A stretch of 64,000 nt of DNA from JAGWBJ01 sp034423015 (lineage in GTDB: Bacteria; Chloroflexota; Dehalococcoidia; Lucifugimonadales; JAGWBF01). The translations under genes and the position numbers were made by a program. The notes beneath the pieces were generated by a model, which saw only the letters and a list, made by a program, of their open reading frames with translations, had not been told where the DNA came from and ran no database searches. Location: positions 56,109 through 120,108 of the forward strand of contig DAOUJG010000016.1 in NCBI GenBank assembly GCA_034423015.1. Direction: 5' to 3'. Within the stretch, counting starts at the first letter, position 1; each line of letters begins with the position of its first letter. Shown one piece after another: positions 52,244 through 61,190 of the stretch.

Positions 52244-55200
52244 CTAGCCCCAGTTCTTGGCCTTGGGCAGGGGGTAGGGGGCTTCCATGCTCTCGATATG
52301 GGAGGCGACGACGTTCATGAAGCCCTCGCGCCGTGAGACTGTGCCGCGCACCCTCAGCACGGGCTCCCTTATCACCATGCGGTAGCGTTCGAAGACGTCC
52401 GGCCATACTATCAAGGGGACGTGGCCGAACTCGTCCTCCAGGGTGATGAACACGGCCTTGGCGCTGGGGTGCTGTCTGCGAATGACGAGGCCCGCGACGG
52501 TGACGTGCGCGCCTTCGTCCATCTCCACCGCCTGGTCGCTGGGCAGCACCTCCGCGCCGACGTGGGGTCTCAGGTACGCCATGAAGTGGCCCGCGGGGTG
52601 CAGGCCCATGGTGCGGTACTCGGCCAGCATCGCCTCCCACCTGCCCAGGGGCGGAAGGTCGGCCATGTCCTGGTCCACGGGGAGGGGGAGCGCAAGCTGA
52701 GAGCCGGTGGGCCGGTACCTCAGCCCCACCTCCCACAGGGCGGACCTGCGGTCGGGGACGAGGGAGTCGAATGCGCCGGACATCACCAGGCCCTCCAGGG
52801 CCTCCCGACGGAGGCCGGTGCGGGTCATGGCGTCGGCCAGGCTGCCGAAGGGTCCCTGGCTCCGGCGGGCCTGGAGCACGGCCCCGGCGCCCGACTCCCC
52901 CAGCCCCTTTACGCCTAGGAGGCCCAGCAGGAGCGCGTCGCCCGCGATGGTGCACTCGGCAAGGCTCTCGTTCACGTCGGGGTTGAGGACGACTATCCCG
53001 TGGCGCTTGGCGTCCTCCTTCAGGGTCTCCAGGTTGTAGAACCCCATGGGCTGCTGGTTGAAGATGGCCACGAAGAACTCCAGGGGGTAGTAGAACTTCA
53101 TCCAGGCCATCTGGTAGGCCGTTACGCCGAAGGCGAAGGCGTGGGACTCGGGGAACATGTACTGGCCCGAGAACTTCCCGAATATTTTGCGGACGACGTG
53201 CTCGGGGACGTTTCTTTCGGCCGCCCCCCTGGCGAACTTCTCCCAGTACATCCGGACCTGGGCCCCGTTGTTGTTCCGCCCGAAGGTGCGGCGGAGGTCG
53301 TCGGCCTCCCTGGGGCTGAATCCCGCGACGTCCATGGCGAGCTGGTTGACCTGGTCCTGGAACAGGATTATTCCCAGGGTCCTTGCCAGGGCGCGCTCCT
53401 CCAGGGGGTGGTCGAAGCTCCAAGGCGCTCCATAGGCGTGCCTCCGCACGAACTCGCTGACGCCGTTGTTGGCGCCGACGCCGGGCCTGACGGCGGCCAC
53501 CTCGTAGGCCATCTCGGTGAGGTTGCGGGGCTTGATGCGGTTGACTGTCTGCATCTGGGCCGCCGACTCCACCTGGAATATGCCTATGGTGTCAGCCCTG
53601 TGTATGGAGGCGTAGACCCTGGGGTCCTCGAAGTCGATGCGGGACAGGTCCACCGAGCGGCCGGTGCGGCCCTGAATGAGGCCGAGGGCCTCCTGCATCT
53701 GGGAGAGGGCGCCCAGGGCGAGGAAGTCTATCTTGACGAAGCCGGCGTCGTCTATGCTGTCCCTGTCCCAGTGGCATATGTAGCGGCCGTCTATGGCCCC
53801 CGGCTGGACGGGCACCATGTCTATGAGGGATGAGGAGCCTATCACCATGCCCCCGGGGTGCTGGGCCAGGTACTTGGGGAAGCCCTCGAGCTGGCCGGAC
53901 ATGTCCAGCAGGTCCCTCCATACGGGGGCGTCCACCTTGTGCCGGAAGTCGGAGAGGAGCTGCATCTCGGACCTCAGGCTCTCGGCGTGCCGGGTATCGA
54001 CCCGTTTGGCCAGCTTGTCCACGTCCTCGGAGGGGAGGCCCAGGGCCTTGCCGAGGTCGCGGAGGGCGCCCTTCATCTTGTAGGTGCTGATCATGCCCGT
54101 GAGGGCGGCATGGTCCCAGCCCCACTTTTCGTGCACCCTCTTGATGAGCTCCTCCCTGATGTCCCTGGGGAAGTCCAGGTCTATGTCGGGCACCGCTCCC
54201 ATCTCGTCGTTCAGGAAGCGGTCCAGGGAGAGGTCGAACTCCAGGGGGTCTATGTGGGAGAGGCCGATGAGGTAGCCCACCAGCATGGCCACCGATGAGC
54301 CCCTGCCCCTGCCGGGGGGCCTCTCCTCCACGGGCACCTCCCGGTCCCCTATGCCCAGGTCGGCCATCACCTGGTGGGCTATCCCGATGATGTCGTGGTA
54401 GATGAGGAAGAAGCCGGCCAGGTTGTGCCTCCGGACCAGGCGGAACTCCTCTTCCAGCCGCTCCAGGACCCTGGAGGTCATGGGACGGTACTTGCGCGCG
54501 GCCGCCTCGCGGCAGAGCTTTTCCAGGTAGCTCTGGGGGGTGTGGCCGTGGGGCACCGGGTAGTCCGGGAACTCGTAGCCCAGGTTCCGGGTCAGGTGGA
54601 AGGTGCACCGTTCTGCTATCTCGCCGGAGGTCCGGATGGCTTCGGGCACATCCTGGAACAGACGCTCCATGTCCGCGGGGGACTTGAGGTGGAAGTTGGA
54701 GTTGGGGCGGCGCTCCCTGTGGCTCTCCTCCAGGGTCTTCCGGTGGCGTATGGCCACCAGGGCGTCCTGAAGCCGGTGGCGTTGGGGAACGTGGTAGTGG
54801 ACGTTGTTGGTGGCCACCACCGGAGCTCCCATCCGGCGGGCCAGTTGGTGCAGGAGCCTGTTTCGCCGGGTGTCGCCGTGGACCAGGTTCTGCTGGAGCT
54901 CGACGAACACGTTGGCCGTCCCGAAGATCTCCAGGTATCCTTCGAGCTCCTCCTGCGCCTCTTTCCACCGTCCGTCGACCAGGAGGGAGGGCACCCTGCC
55001 CCTGGGGCATCCGGTGAGCAGTATGAGCCCCTGGGCGTGGCCGGCAAGGTGCCTGGGGTCGAGGGCCGGGTCGCGGCGGCGGTCGGCGATCCGGGAGTAG
55101 GTGACGAGCCTGCACAGGTTGCCGTATCCCTGGCGGGTCTCGGCCAGGAGGGTCAGGTGGGAGCCGTCTGCGAGGGTGACCTCCGCGCCGGTGATGGGCT

Positions 55201-55375
55201 GTATGTCCAGGCTGGCGGCGATGCGGGCAAACTGCATGGCCCCGCACAGGTTGTCGTGGTCCGTGAGGGCCAGGGCGGGGTAGCCCAGCTCCCCGGCCCG
55301 CATGAGGAGCTCCTCCAGGGAGGAGGCGCCCTCCTGGAAGGAGTAGTTGCTGTGGCAGTGGAGCTCGGTGTACAT
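52244..55375 (-). CDS. dnaE2: error-prone DNA polymerase III alpha subunit DnaE2
   Basis: This 1043-residue polymerase has an N-terminal PHP domain (MYTELHCHSNYSFQEG, ALTDHDNL) and the C-family palm aspartates in PDIDLDFP. It also has GRGSSVAMLVGYLIGL, an HPGGM segment and a C-terminal OB domain (VTVAGLVIRRQHPSAKAVFITLEDE). Its length matches DnaE2, shorter than replicative DnaE. DnaE2 performs damage-induced mutagenic synthesis with ImuB. It is the last gene of the cassette, 34 nt after the DUF6504 gene. Confidence 0.93.
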   Translation of the reverse strand: MYTELHCHSNYSFQEGASSLEELLMRAGELGYPALALTDHDNLCGAMQFARIAASLDIQPITGAEVTLADGSHLTLLAETRQGYGNLCRLVTYSRIADRRRDPALDPRHLAGHAQGLILLTGCPRGRVPSLLVDGRWKEAQEELEGYLEIFGTANVFVELQQNLVHGDTRRNRLLHQLARRMGAPVVATNNVHYHVPQRHRLQDALVAIRHRKTLEESHRERRPNSNFHLKSPADMERLFQDVPEAIRTSGEIAERCTFHLTRNLGYEFPDYPVPHGHTPQSYLEKLCREAAARKYRPMTSRVLERLEEEFRLVRRHNLAGFFLIYHDIIGIAHQVMADLGIGDREVPVEERPPGRGRGSSVAMLVGYLIGLSHIDPLEFDLSLDRFLNDEMGAVPDIDLDFPRDIREELIKRVHEKWGWDHAALTGMISTYKMKGALRDLGKALGLPSEDVDKLAKRVDTRHAESLRSEMQLLSDFRHKVDAPVWRDLLDMSGQLEGFPKYLAQHPGGMVIGSSSLIDMVPVQPGAIDGRYICHWDRDSIDDAGFVKIDFLALGALSQMQEALGLIQGRTGRSVDLSRIDFEDPRVYASIHRADTIGIFQVESAAQMQTVNRIKPRNLTEMAYEVAAVRPGVGANNGVSEFVRRHAYGAPWSFDHPLEERALARTLGIILFQDQVNQLAMDVAGFSPREADDLRRTFGRNNNGAQVRMYWEKFARGAAERNVPEHVVRKIFGKFSGQYMFPESHAFAFGVTAYQMAWMKFYYPLEFFVAIFNQQPMGFYNLETLKEDAKRHGIVVLNPDVNESLAECTIAGDALLLGLLGVKGLGESGAGAVLQARRSQGPFGSLADAMTRTGLRREALEGLVMSGAFDSLVPDRRSALWEVGLRYRPTGSQLALPLPVDQDMADLPPLGRWEAMLAEYRTMGLHPAGHFMAYLRPHVGAEVLPSDQAVEMDEGAHVTVAGLVIRRQHPSAKAVFITLEDEFGHVPLIVWPDVFERYRMVIREPVLRVRGTVSRREGFMNVVASHIESMEAPYPLPKAKNWG

Positions 55376-55409
55376 GACGCCCCGGCCCGGGACCGGGCGA
55401 GGCCGCTCC

Positions 55410-55697
55410 CTATGCCCGCTGCCTGTACCAGCGGCCGGTCAGGAGGTCGCGAAAGAGGGTCATGCCGGGCCCGTGCTCGGTGGCGACCCTGTAGTAGCGC
55501 CTGGAGATGGGGGCGCTCCTCCACCACTCGTCGGCCAGCTCCCAAACGTCCTCCACGGAGGCTATCTTCAGCCACCGGCGGCCCACAAGCACGGCGAGGG
55601 GCCACTGGCGGCAGTCTTCCTCGACGGTAAGGGGGTCGGGGAGGTTCAGGGCTCGAATTGGACCAGGGCCAGCCGTCTTTCCGGAATTCTCGACCAC
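55410..55697 (-). CDS. DUF6504-like small protein of the mutagenesis cassette
   Basis: This protein of about 75-95 residues ends VTEHGPGMTLFRDLLTGRWYRQRA-like (ATEHGPGMTLFRDLL, then GRWYRQ) and has WPLAVLVGRRWLKIASVEDVW in the middle. This is the pattern of the small proteins encoded beside imuB and dnaE2. The N-terminus is unclear: GTG at 55697, inside the imuB 3' end, is the only conventional start, with GGAG upstream. The biochemical role is unknown; context implies translesion synthesis. Confidence 0.65.
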   Translation of the reverse strand: MVENSGKTAGPGPIRALNLPDPLTVEEDCRQWPLAVLVGRRWLKIASVEDVWELADEWWRSAPISRRYYRVATEHGPGMTLFRDLLTGRWYRQRA

Positions 55698-56830
55698 GGC
55701 TCCAGCTCCATTACCTTGTATACGGGGGGTTTGGTGCGCAGGCGCGTCTCGAGCTGCCTCATGGTCTCCCGAAGCTGCTCGCGCTTTCGGACGTCGGGCA
55801 GGAGGCTGGACTGTATGCCCGAGTCTCCCGTAACCCCCGAGACGGTCAGGCGGAGGTCCTCGAGGGGGCCGGGAAGCCGGACCGTCTCCAGCCAGCTTTC
55901 GATGGTGGAAAGGGCCCTGTCCACGGCGCCGACGGGGCTCTTGAAGGCGAAGGTCTTTCTCCACGGAGGCCTGTTCATGACCCTGCCCTCGACGAACATC
56001 GAGCGGACGTACCGGCCCCGGACGACGGGGTGGGCGAAGACCCTGCCCAGGAGCATCTCAGCGGCCGGCAACAGGGCGGAAAGGGTCGTGGCGGGCGAGG
56101 GGAATGTCACCGACTCGCTCACCACGTCCTGCCGGCGCACGGCGTCGAGCCGGCTGCGGTCGATGCCGTTGGACAGCTCCCAGGCCACTCTCCCTTCGGG
56201 GCCAAGCTGGGCCTGGAGGGTGCCGACGTGGAGGGAAGCCACCTGCCCCATGGTGTGAAGGCCGAAGCCGTGGAGCCGCGCTCTGCTGTCCCAGCCTATG
56301 GGGAGGAGGTCCACCGTGACGTCCTTCAGGAAGCCCGCCGCGTCCTCGGGGACTTTGGTCACCTGCCCCTCCCGGCCCGTCACGGCGGCCACGTATGCCG
56401 GGTACTTCGCCCCGGCCAGGCCGATGCGGGGGTCGTAACCTTCGGGCATCCCGTTCAACAGGGCGGTCATGGTGCGGGCCTCGCCGCCGTAGATGTCCTC
56501 GAGCCCGTGAACGCCCACGTAGGCGCGGCCCAGGTCGGCTCTCTCGACCAGGGGGCTTCGCTGCAGCAACGAGTCCACGATCCTGTCGAACACCCCGTGG
56601 TAGTAGGGCTGGTCCGCCTCGATGAGGGCGGCATTCTTGCACCGGGAGACGGCCTCCTGGAGGGGCATGCCGGCCGTGGCTCCCACCTCGGGGGAGGAGT
56701 CCAGCACGCGGGGGCCGCGGCCGGAATCGGCGAACACGATGGCGGGCCCGCCCCCGAGCTCGGCGTGCCGTTTCATCTCGGCCTTGAGGGGGAGGTGGGT
56801 TATCAGCGCGCAGGCGATCTTGGCGGTCAT
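55646..56830 (-). CDS. imuB: ImuB-like inactive Y-family polymerase homologue
   Basis: This 394-residue Y-family-like protein opens MTAKIACALITHLPLKAEMKRH. The first catalytic Asp of the family is absent, and where active polymerases have the Asp-Glu pair before AYLD it reads ADLGRAYVGV. It is therefore a non-catalytic scaffold linking DnaE2 to the clamp and damage, as in ImuB. The C-terminal half matches the little-finger and tail region (VFAHPVVRGRYVRSMFVEGR). No imuA lies upstream. ATG at 56830 is favoured over the upstream in-frame starts, which overlap the operator. Confidence 0.83.
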   Translation of the reverse strand: MTAKIACALITHLPLKAEMKRHAELGGGPAIVFADSGRGPRVLDSSPEVGATAGMPLQEAVSRCKNAALIEADQPYYHGVFDRIVDSLLQRSPLVERADLGRAYVGVHGLEDIYGGEARTMTALLNGMPEGYDPRIGLAGAKYPAYVAAVTGREGQVTKVPEDAAGFLKDVTVDLLPIGWDSRARLHGFGLHTMGQVASLHVGTLQAQLGPEGRVAWELSNGIDRSRLDAVRRQDVVSESVTFPSPATTLSALLPAAEMLLGRVFAHPVVRGRYVRSMFVEGRVMNRPPWRKTFAFKSPVGAVDRALSTIESWLETVRLPGPLEDLRLTVSGVTGDSGIQSSLLPDVRKREQLRETMRQLETRLRTKPPVYKVMELEPWSRIPERRLALVQFEP

Positions 56831-56849
56831 TTTGGGACTCGGGTGCATC

Positions 56850-56880
56850 GGCATTAGAAACGTACATAAGTTCTAATGCC
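56850..56880. promoter_or_regulatory. perfect inverted repeat upstream of imuB (candidate LexA/SOS operator)
   Basis: GGCATTAGAA (56850-56859) and its exact complement TTCTAATGCC (56871-56880) are separated by 11 bp. The AGAAC-like half-site and the position 20 nt before the imuB start suggest a repressor operator, most plausibly LexA because the operon is a damage-mutagenesis cassette. The spacing differs from the textbook Gram-positive box. Confidence 0.6.
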
Positions 56881-56971
56881 AATTGCCGAGAATGTCAAGG
56901 GGTGTTTGCCCGATGGGAGAGGGGCGCCTCTTGTCTCTCCGAGAGGGGAGAGTCCCCCCCTCGCCCCTGGA

Positions 56972-56989
56972 TTCCGGCCTTCGCCGGAA
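56972..56989. repeat. dispersed palindromic repeat, family A
   Basis: TTCCGGC-CTTC-GCCGGAA in the context CCCCTGGATTCC...AGACGGGAGGGG, in the gap between imuB and the cupin gene. Confidence 0.7.
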
Positions 56990-57105
56990 AGACGGGAGGG
57001 GTGGCTTCTCGCCTAGGCCGTCCGTCGTCGTGTCATACCGGCGGGCGCGCCTGGAATGGCGCGCGGGCGTGCTTGGTAAAGGGGTGTTGCCGGTGGCCCC
57101 GGGGA

Positions 57106-57480
57106 CTACGTCCCCTGGCGGGAGCGGCCGTTGTTCTGGGGGGTCTGGGGTGTGGCGGCCTCGCTGGGGCCCTTCAGCTCGATGAGTATCTGGTTGTGGG
57201 GGACGTCGTTGACGTTGGTGATCACGTGCTCCACGCCGCCGCCGACGGCCGTGTACTGCACGTAGTGCTTGTCGTACTCTCGCGTCTCCTCCCCCTGGCC
57301 GGCGCGTTTGGAGTGTATCTTGCTTGGGGTGGTGTAGCAGTAGACGTAGTCGTGGTCGTGCCTGTGGTACTCGCACGACTCCCCGGGCTGAAGGGTCATG
57401 CTCCAGACCCGGATGCGGTCGTTCTCGAAGAGCAGCTCGTCTCCGACGTTCCTGGACACCTCGCCGTGAGTGGTCGCCAT
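57106..57480 (-). CDS. single-domain cupin protein
   Basis: This 124-residue beta-barrel protein has the metal-binding pattern HRHDHDYVYCY in motif 1 and a later His in VEHVITNVND. WSMTLQPGESCEYHRH is a classic cupin opening. It may be a small isomerase, dioxygenase or sensor; the ligand is unknown. ATG at 57480 follows GGAGGAGG. It lies downstream of an SDR gene on the same strand. The C-terminus is a low-complexity Thr/Pro/Gln tail. Confidence 0.75.
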   Translation of the reverse strand: MATTHGEVSRNVGDELLFENDRIRVWSMTLQPGESCEYHRHDHDYVYCYTTPSKIHSKRAGQGEETREYDKHYVQYTAVGGGVEHVITNVNDVPHNQILIELKGPSEAATPQTPQNNGRSRQGT

Positions 57481-57593
57481 GGCAGCCTCCTCCATCCGGT
57501 CAACGTATTCGGGTGCGGGCCGGGCGTGAGCGCCCAGCCATGGGCCCGACGCTGGGATGGTACCGGGACGCCGGGAGGGTGTCAACTTGCGGC

Positions 57594-58403
57594 TCACCGC
57601 AGCTGGTCCAGCATGGCCAGGGGGGTCGTGGCCAGCAGGCCGCCGTCCACGGGCAGGACGGCTCCCGTTATCCACCGGGCCTCGTCGCTGGCCAGGAACA
57701 CGCACGCCCACGCCACGTCCCACGCCGTGCCCTCGGAGCCCAGGGGGACCTCCCGCTTGCGGAGGTCCCGGAACTCCTCGGTCATCACGTCGGCCACCAT
57801 GGGCGTGTTGATGCGCCCCGGCGCGATGCAGTTGACCCTCACGTTGTCCCTGCCGTGGGTCACGGCCATGGTCCTGGTCAGGGCGATCACCCCCGCCTTG
57901 GAGGCGGAGTAGGCCACGCTCCCAGTGATGGCTCCTCTCAGGGCCTCGGTGGAGGACACGTTGATGACGGAGCCCCCACCGCATCGGACCATCTCGGGCA
58001 CCGCGTACTTGCCGGTGAGCATCATGCTCTTCAGGTTCACGTCCAGGACGCGGTCCCACTCGTCCTCCTCCACGTCGGCCACCGTCCCGGAGCCGCCGAT
58101 GCCCACGTTGTTGAAGAGGACGTGCAGGTCCCCGTACCTGCCCACCGCTGCCCTCACCATCCCCCGGCAGTCGGCGGCGCTGGTGACGTCTCCCGCGTAG
58201 ACCGACGCCTCTCCGCCCTCGGCGCGTATGGTCTCCAGGGTCTCCTGGGCGTGCCGGGGCTCCACGTCCACCAGCAGGACCCGGGCCCCCTCCCGGGCCA
58301 TCAGTATAGACGCCGCCTTGCCCGTGCCGACGCCGGGGCCCCTGGAGCCGGCCCCCGTCACGATGGCCACCTTGCCCTCAAGCCTGAGGTGTTTCTGCTC
58401 CAT
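57594..58403 (-). CDS. SDR-family oxidoreductase (canonical YxxxK)
   Basis: This 269-residue classical SDR has GKVAIVTGAGSRGPGVGTGKA, NNVG, INVSS and YSASK with all catalytic residues, unlike the two SDRs near 48-50 kb. It ends with TGAVLPVDGG. It is a probable NAD(P)-dependent alcohol/ketone oxidoreductase of unknown substrate. ATG follows GGAGGGAG. It is divergent from the molybdenum hydroxylase gene. Confidence 0.88.
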   Translation of the reverse strand: MEQKHLRLEGKVAIVTGAGSRGPGVGTGKAASILMAREGARVLLVDVEPRHAQETLETIRAEGGEASVYAGDVTSAADCRGMVRAAVGRYGDLHVLFNNVGIGGSGTVADVEEDEWDRVLDVNLKSMMLTGKYAVPEMVRCGGGSVINVSSTEALRGAITGSVAYSASKAGVIALTRTMAVTHGRDNVRVNCIAPGRINTPMVADVMTEEFRDLRKREVPLGSEGTAWDVAWACVFLASDEARWITGAVLPVDGGLLATTPLAMLDQLR

Positions 58404-58543
58404 GTCGCTCCCTCCTTGTGCGTAATGGGGTGCGTAACGGCTTGGGTTGGATTCTACCAGGGCCGTGACGGTATGGGCCCCGTGCTGGAACCGTGGGGCG
58501 CCGGTGGTACAATGGTGCAAAGTCTTGCGGAAGGCGGTGTGCC

Positions 58544-60858
58544 ATGACATCCAACGTAGTGCTCTCCAGCCAGGACTACCGGGTCGTGGGCACGCGGCCC
58601 ATACGCCACGACGGGGCGGACAAGGTGGCCGGCCGGGCCCGGTACGCCGCCGACGTGGCCCTGCCGGGCCTTCTCCACGGCAAGATACTGCGAAGCCCCC
58701 ACGCCCACGCGCGGATCAGGTCCATCGACGCCACGCGGGCCCTGGCGCTGAAGGGCGTGAGGGCGGTGGTGACGGCCGCCGACCTGCCCGAGACCTCCGC
58801 CAGCCTGGCGGACCTGGAGGAGGGGGCCATGGTGAACTACGGCTTCTACAGCCGCAACGTGATGGCCCGGGAGAAGGCCCTGTACCGGGGCCACGCGGTG
58901 GCGGCGGTGGCCGCCGTCGACCCGCAGACGGCCGAGGAGGCGTTGGGCCTGCTGGACGTGGAGTACGAGGCGCTCCCGCCGGTGCTGAACGCCCGGGACG
59001 CCATGGCCGTGGGCGCCCCCATCCTCCACGAGAGGCTCCTGACCATGTCCAGCCCGGCGTTTCGCGTCGGCGCATACGGCGATGAGGACGCGCCCGAGGG
59101 CACCAACGTGGCGAACCACTTCGAGTTCAGGCTGGGGGACCCGGAGGAGGGGTTCCGGCAGGCCGACGTGGTGGTGGAGCGGGAGTACCACACCAGGCCC
59201 GTGCACCAGGGATACATAGAGCCCCACTCGGCCACGGCCAGGTGGAGCAGCGACGGCACGGTGACCATCTGGACCAGCAGCCAGGGCCACTTCGCTCTGC
59301 GGGATCACACGGCCACCATCATGGGACTGTCCGTGTCCAAGGTGACCATCATCCCCATGGAGATCGGCGGCGGGTTCGGGGGCAAGGGCCAGGGCGGCTG
59401 CTACATCGAGCCCGTGGTCGCCGCCCTCTCCCGGAAGACGGCCCAGCCGGTGAAGCTGACCATGAGCCGCGAGGAGGTGTTCGAGGGGACGGGCCCAACC
59501 TCGGCCAGCCACATGCGGGTGAAGATGGGGGCGACGCGTGACGGCCGGATCACGGCGGTGCGGAGGCCAGCCTGACCTACGAGGCGGGGGCCTTCCCGGG
59601 CTCGCCGGTGTCCTCGGGCTGCCGGACCATATTCGGCCCATACGACGTGGACAACGTGTACATCGAGGGGTACGACGTGGTGGTCAACACCCAGAAGGCG
59701 GCCGCCTACCGGGCGCCCGGGTCCCCAGCGGCCGCCTTCGCCGCCGAGACGGTGGTCGACGAGCTGTGCCGGAAGCTGGAGATGGACCCCATAGAGTTCC
59801 GTCTGCTGAACGCCTCCAAGGAGGGGACCAGACAGGCGGCGGGCCCGGCCTTCCGGCGCATCGGCAACGTCGAGATGCTCCAGGCCGCCAAGGACCACCC
59901 CCACTCGTCGGCCCCGCTGGAGGGGCCGAACCGGGGGCGGGGAGTGGCCAACGGCGCCTGGTTCAACGGGACGGGGCCGGCAAGCGCCATCGCGGGGGTG
60001 AACGCCGACGGCACTGTGAGCCTGGTGGAGGGGTCGCCGGACATCGGGGGAAGCCGGGCCGTCGCGGCCATGCACCTGGCCGAGGCGCTGGGCATCGTCC
60101 CCGAGGACGTGACGCCGACCATCGCGGACACCGACTCCATCGGGTACAGCTCCGGGGCCGGCGGGAGCGGTGTGACCTTCAAGACGGGGAGGGCGTGCTA
60201 CGAGGCCGCCCTGGACGTCCGGCGTCAGATGATAGAGCGGGCGGCGGCCATCTGGGACGTGTCCCCGGAGGACGTGGACTACGCGGACGCGGTGCTGAGA
60301 CACAGGTCGGACCCGGAGCTGAGTATGACGTTCAAGGAGCTGGCCGCCCAGCTCAACTCCACGGGAGGGCCCATCGTGGGACGGGCCACGGTCAACCCCG
60401 CGGGGGTCGGCCCGGCCTTCGCCTTCCACATGGTGGACGTGGAGGTGGACCCGGAGACGGGCAAGGTGGACATCCTGCGCTATACGGCCCTCCAGGACGT
60501 GGGCAAGGCGGTCCACCCGGGGTACGTGGAGGGGCAGATGCAGGGGGGAGCCGTGCAGGGCATCGGCTGGGCGTTGAACGAGGAGTACATCTTCGACGCC
60601 GAGGGCAGGATGGTGAACCCCAACTTCCTGGACTATCGGATGCCGACAAGTCTGGACCTGCCCATGATCGACACGGTGATAGTGGAGGTGGCCAATCCGG
60701 GCCATCCCTACGGCGTCCGCGGGGTGGGGGAGGTGTGCATAGTGCCCCCGATGGCGGCCGTGGCCAACGCCATCCACGACGCCGTGGGGGTCCGCCTGAC
60801 GGAGCTCCCCATGAGCCCGGCGAGGGTGCTGGAGGCCCTCTGGGAGCGGGGCGCCTAG
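58544..60858 (+). pseudogene. xanthine-dehydrogenase/CoxL-family molybdopterin subunit, frameshifted
   Basis: Two frames together give one protein of about 770 residues. The first part (58544-59575) has RPIRHDGADKVAGRARYAADV and QGHFALRDHTA. The second, in the +2 register from about 59563, continues EASLTYEAGAFPGSPVSS and ends with the catalytic Glu motif GVRGVGE. The break lies near 59560-59575, where GTGCGGAGGCC moves from the first to the second frame. The active-site loop reads AYRAPGSP, not the CO-dehydrogenase AYRCSFR. No FAD or iron-sulfur subunit is adjacent. It may be a recent inactivation, a sequencing error or, less likely, recoding. Confidence 0.85.
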
Positions 60859-60934
60859 GCGGGAACCTTTCCAGCACCGGACGGCGGGTGTATAGTTAGG
60901 AGTGGGTAGCTACCAACTGGAGGGTGATGTCCCC

Positions 60935-61129
60935 ATGATGTCGCCGGGACCGGGGAACGACTTTCTTATCCAACGGCTCAAGCAGCTCCGCAAGGAGAAG
61001 GAGAGCGACGTGCGGCCTAGGAGCAGGCGCCACATCGGGCCGTTCGGGGGGGATACATCCTTCGCCCTCCTGGGAATCGTAGGCATCGGCTGCGCCATCG
61101 TGCTGGTGCTCGTGGAGTACCTGCTCTAG
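60935..61129 (+). CDS. small single-pass membrane protein
   Basis: This 64-residue protein has a charged cytoplasmic N-terminus (IQRLKQLRKEKESD, RPRSRRH) and one C-terminal membrane helix (ALLGIVGIGCAIVLVLVEYLL). The ATG at 60935 has GGAGG upstream; GTG at 60902 is an alternative. I do not recognise it. Its stop codon lies in the first copy of the tandem repeat leading to arsM. Confidence 0.6.
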   Translation: MMSPGPGNDFLIQRLKQLRKEKESDVRPRSRRHIGPFGGDTSFALLGIVGIGCAIVLVLVEYLL

Positions 61130-61182
61130 CGAAGGGGCTTTAGGAAATGGGCTCTAGCGAAGGGGCTACAGCGAAGGAGACG
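61127..61182 (+). repeat. 14-bp tandem repeat, four units, from stop codon to arsM ribosome-binding site
   Basis: Four imperfect 14-bp copies of CTCTAGCGAAGGGG run from the stop of the small membrane protein to AGCGAAGGAG, the ribosome-binding site of the methyltransferase gene. The upstream stop codon TAG is part of the first unit. Confidence 0.85.
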
Positions 61183-61190
61183 GCCCGAGC

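Noticed and set aside
58544..60858. Form I carbon monoxide dehydrogenase large subunit
   Set aside because: The active-site loop is AYRAPGSP instead of AYRCSFR and no coxM/coxS genes are adjacent.
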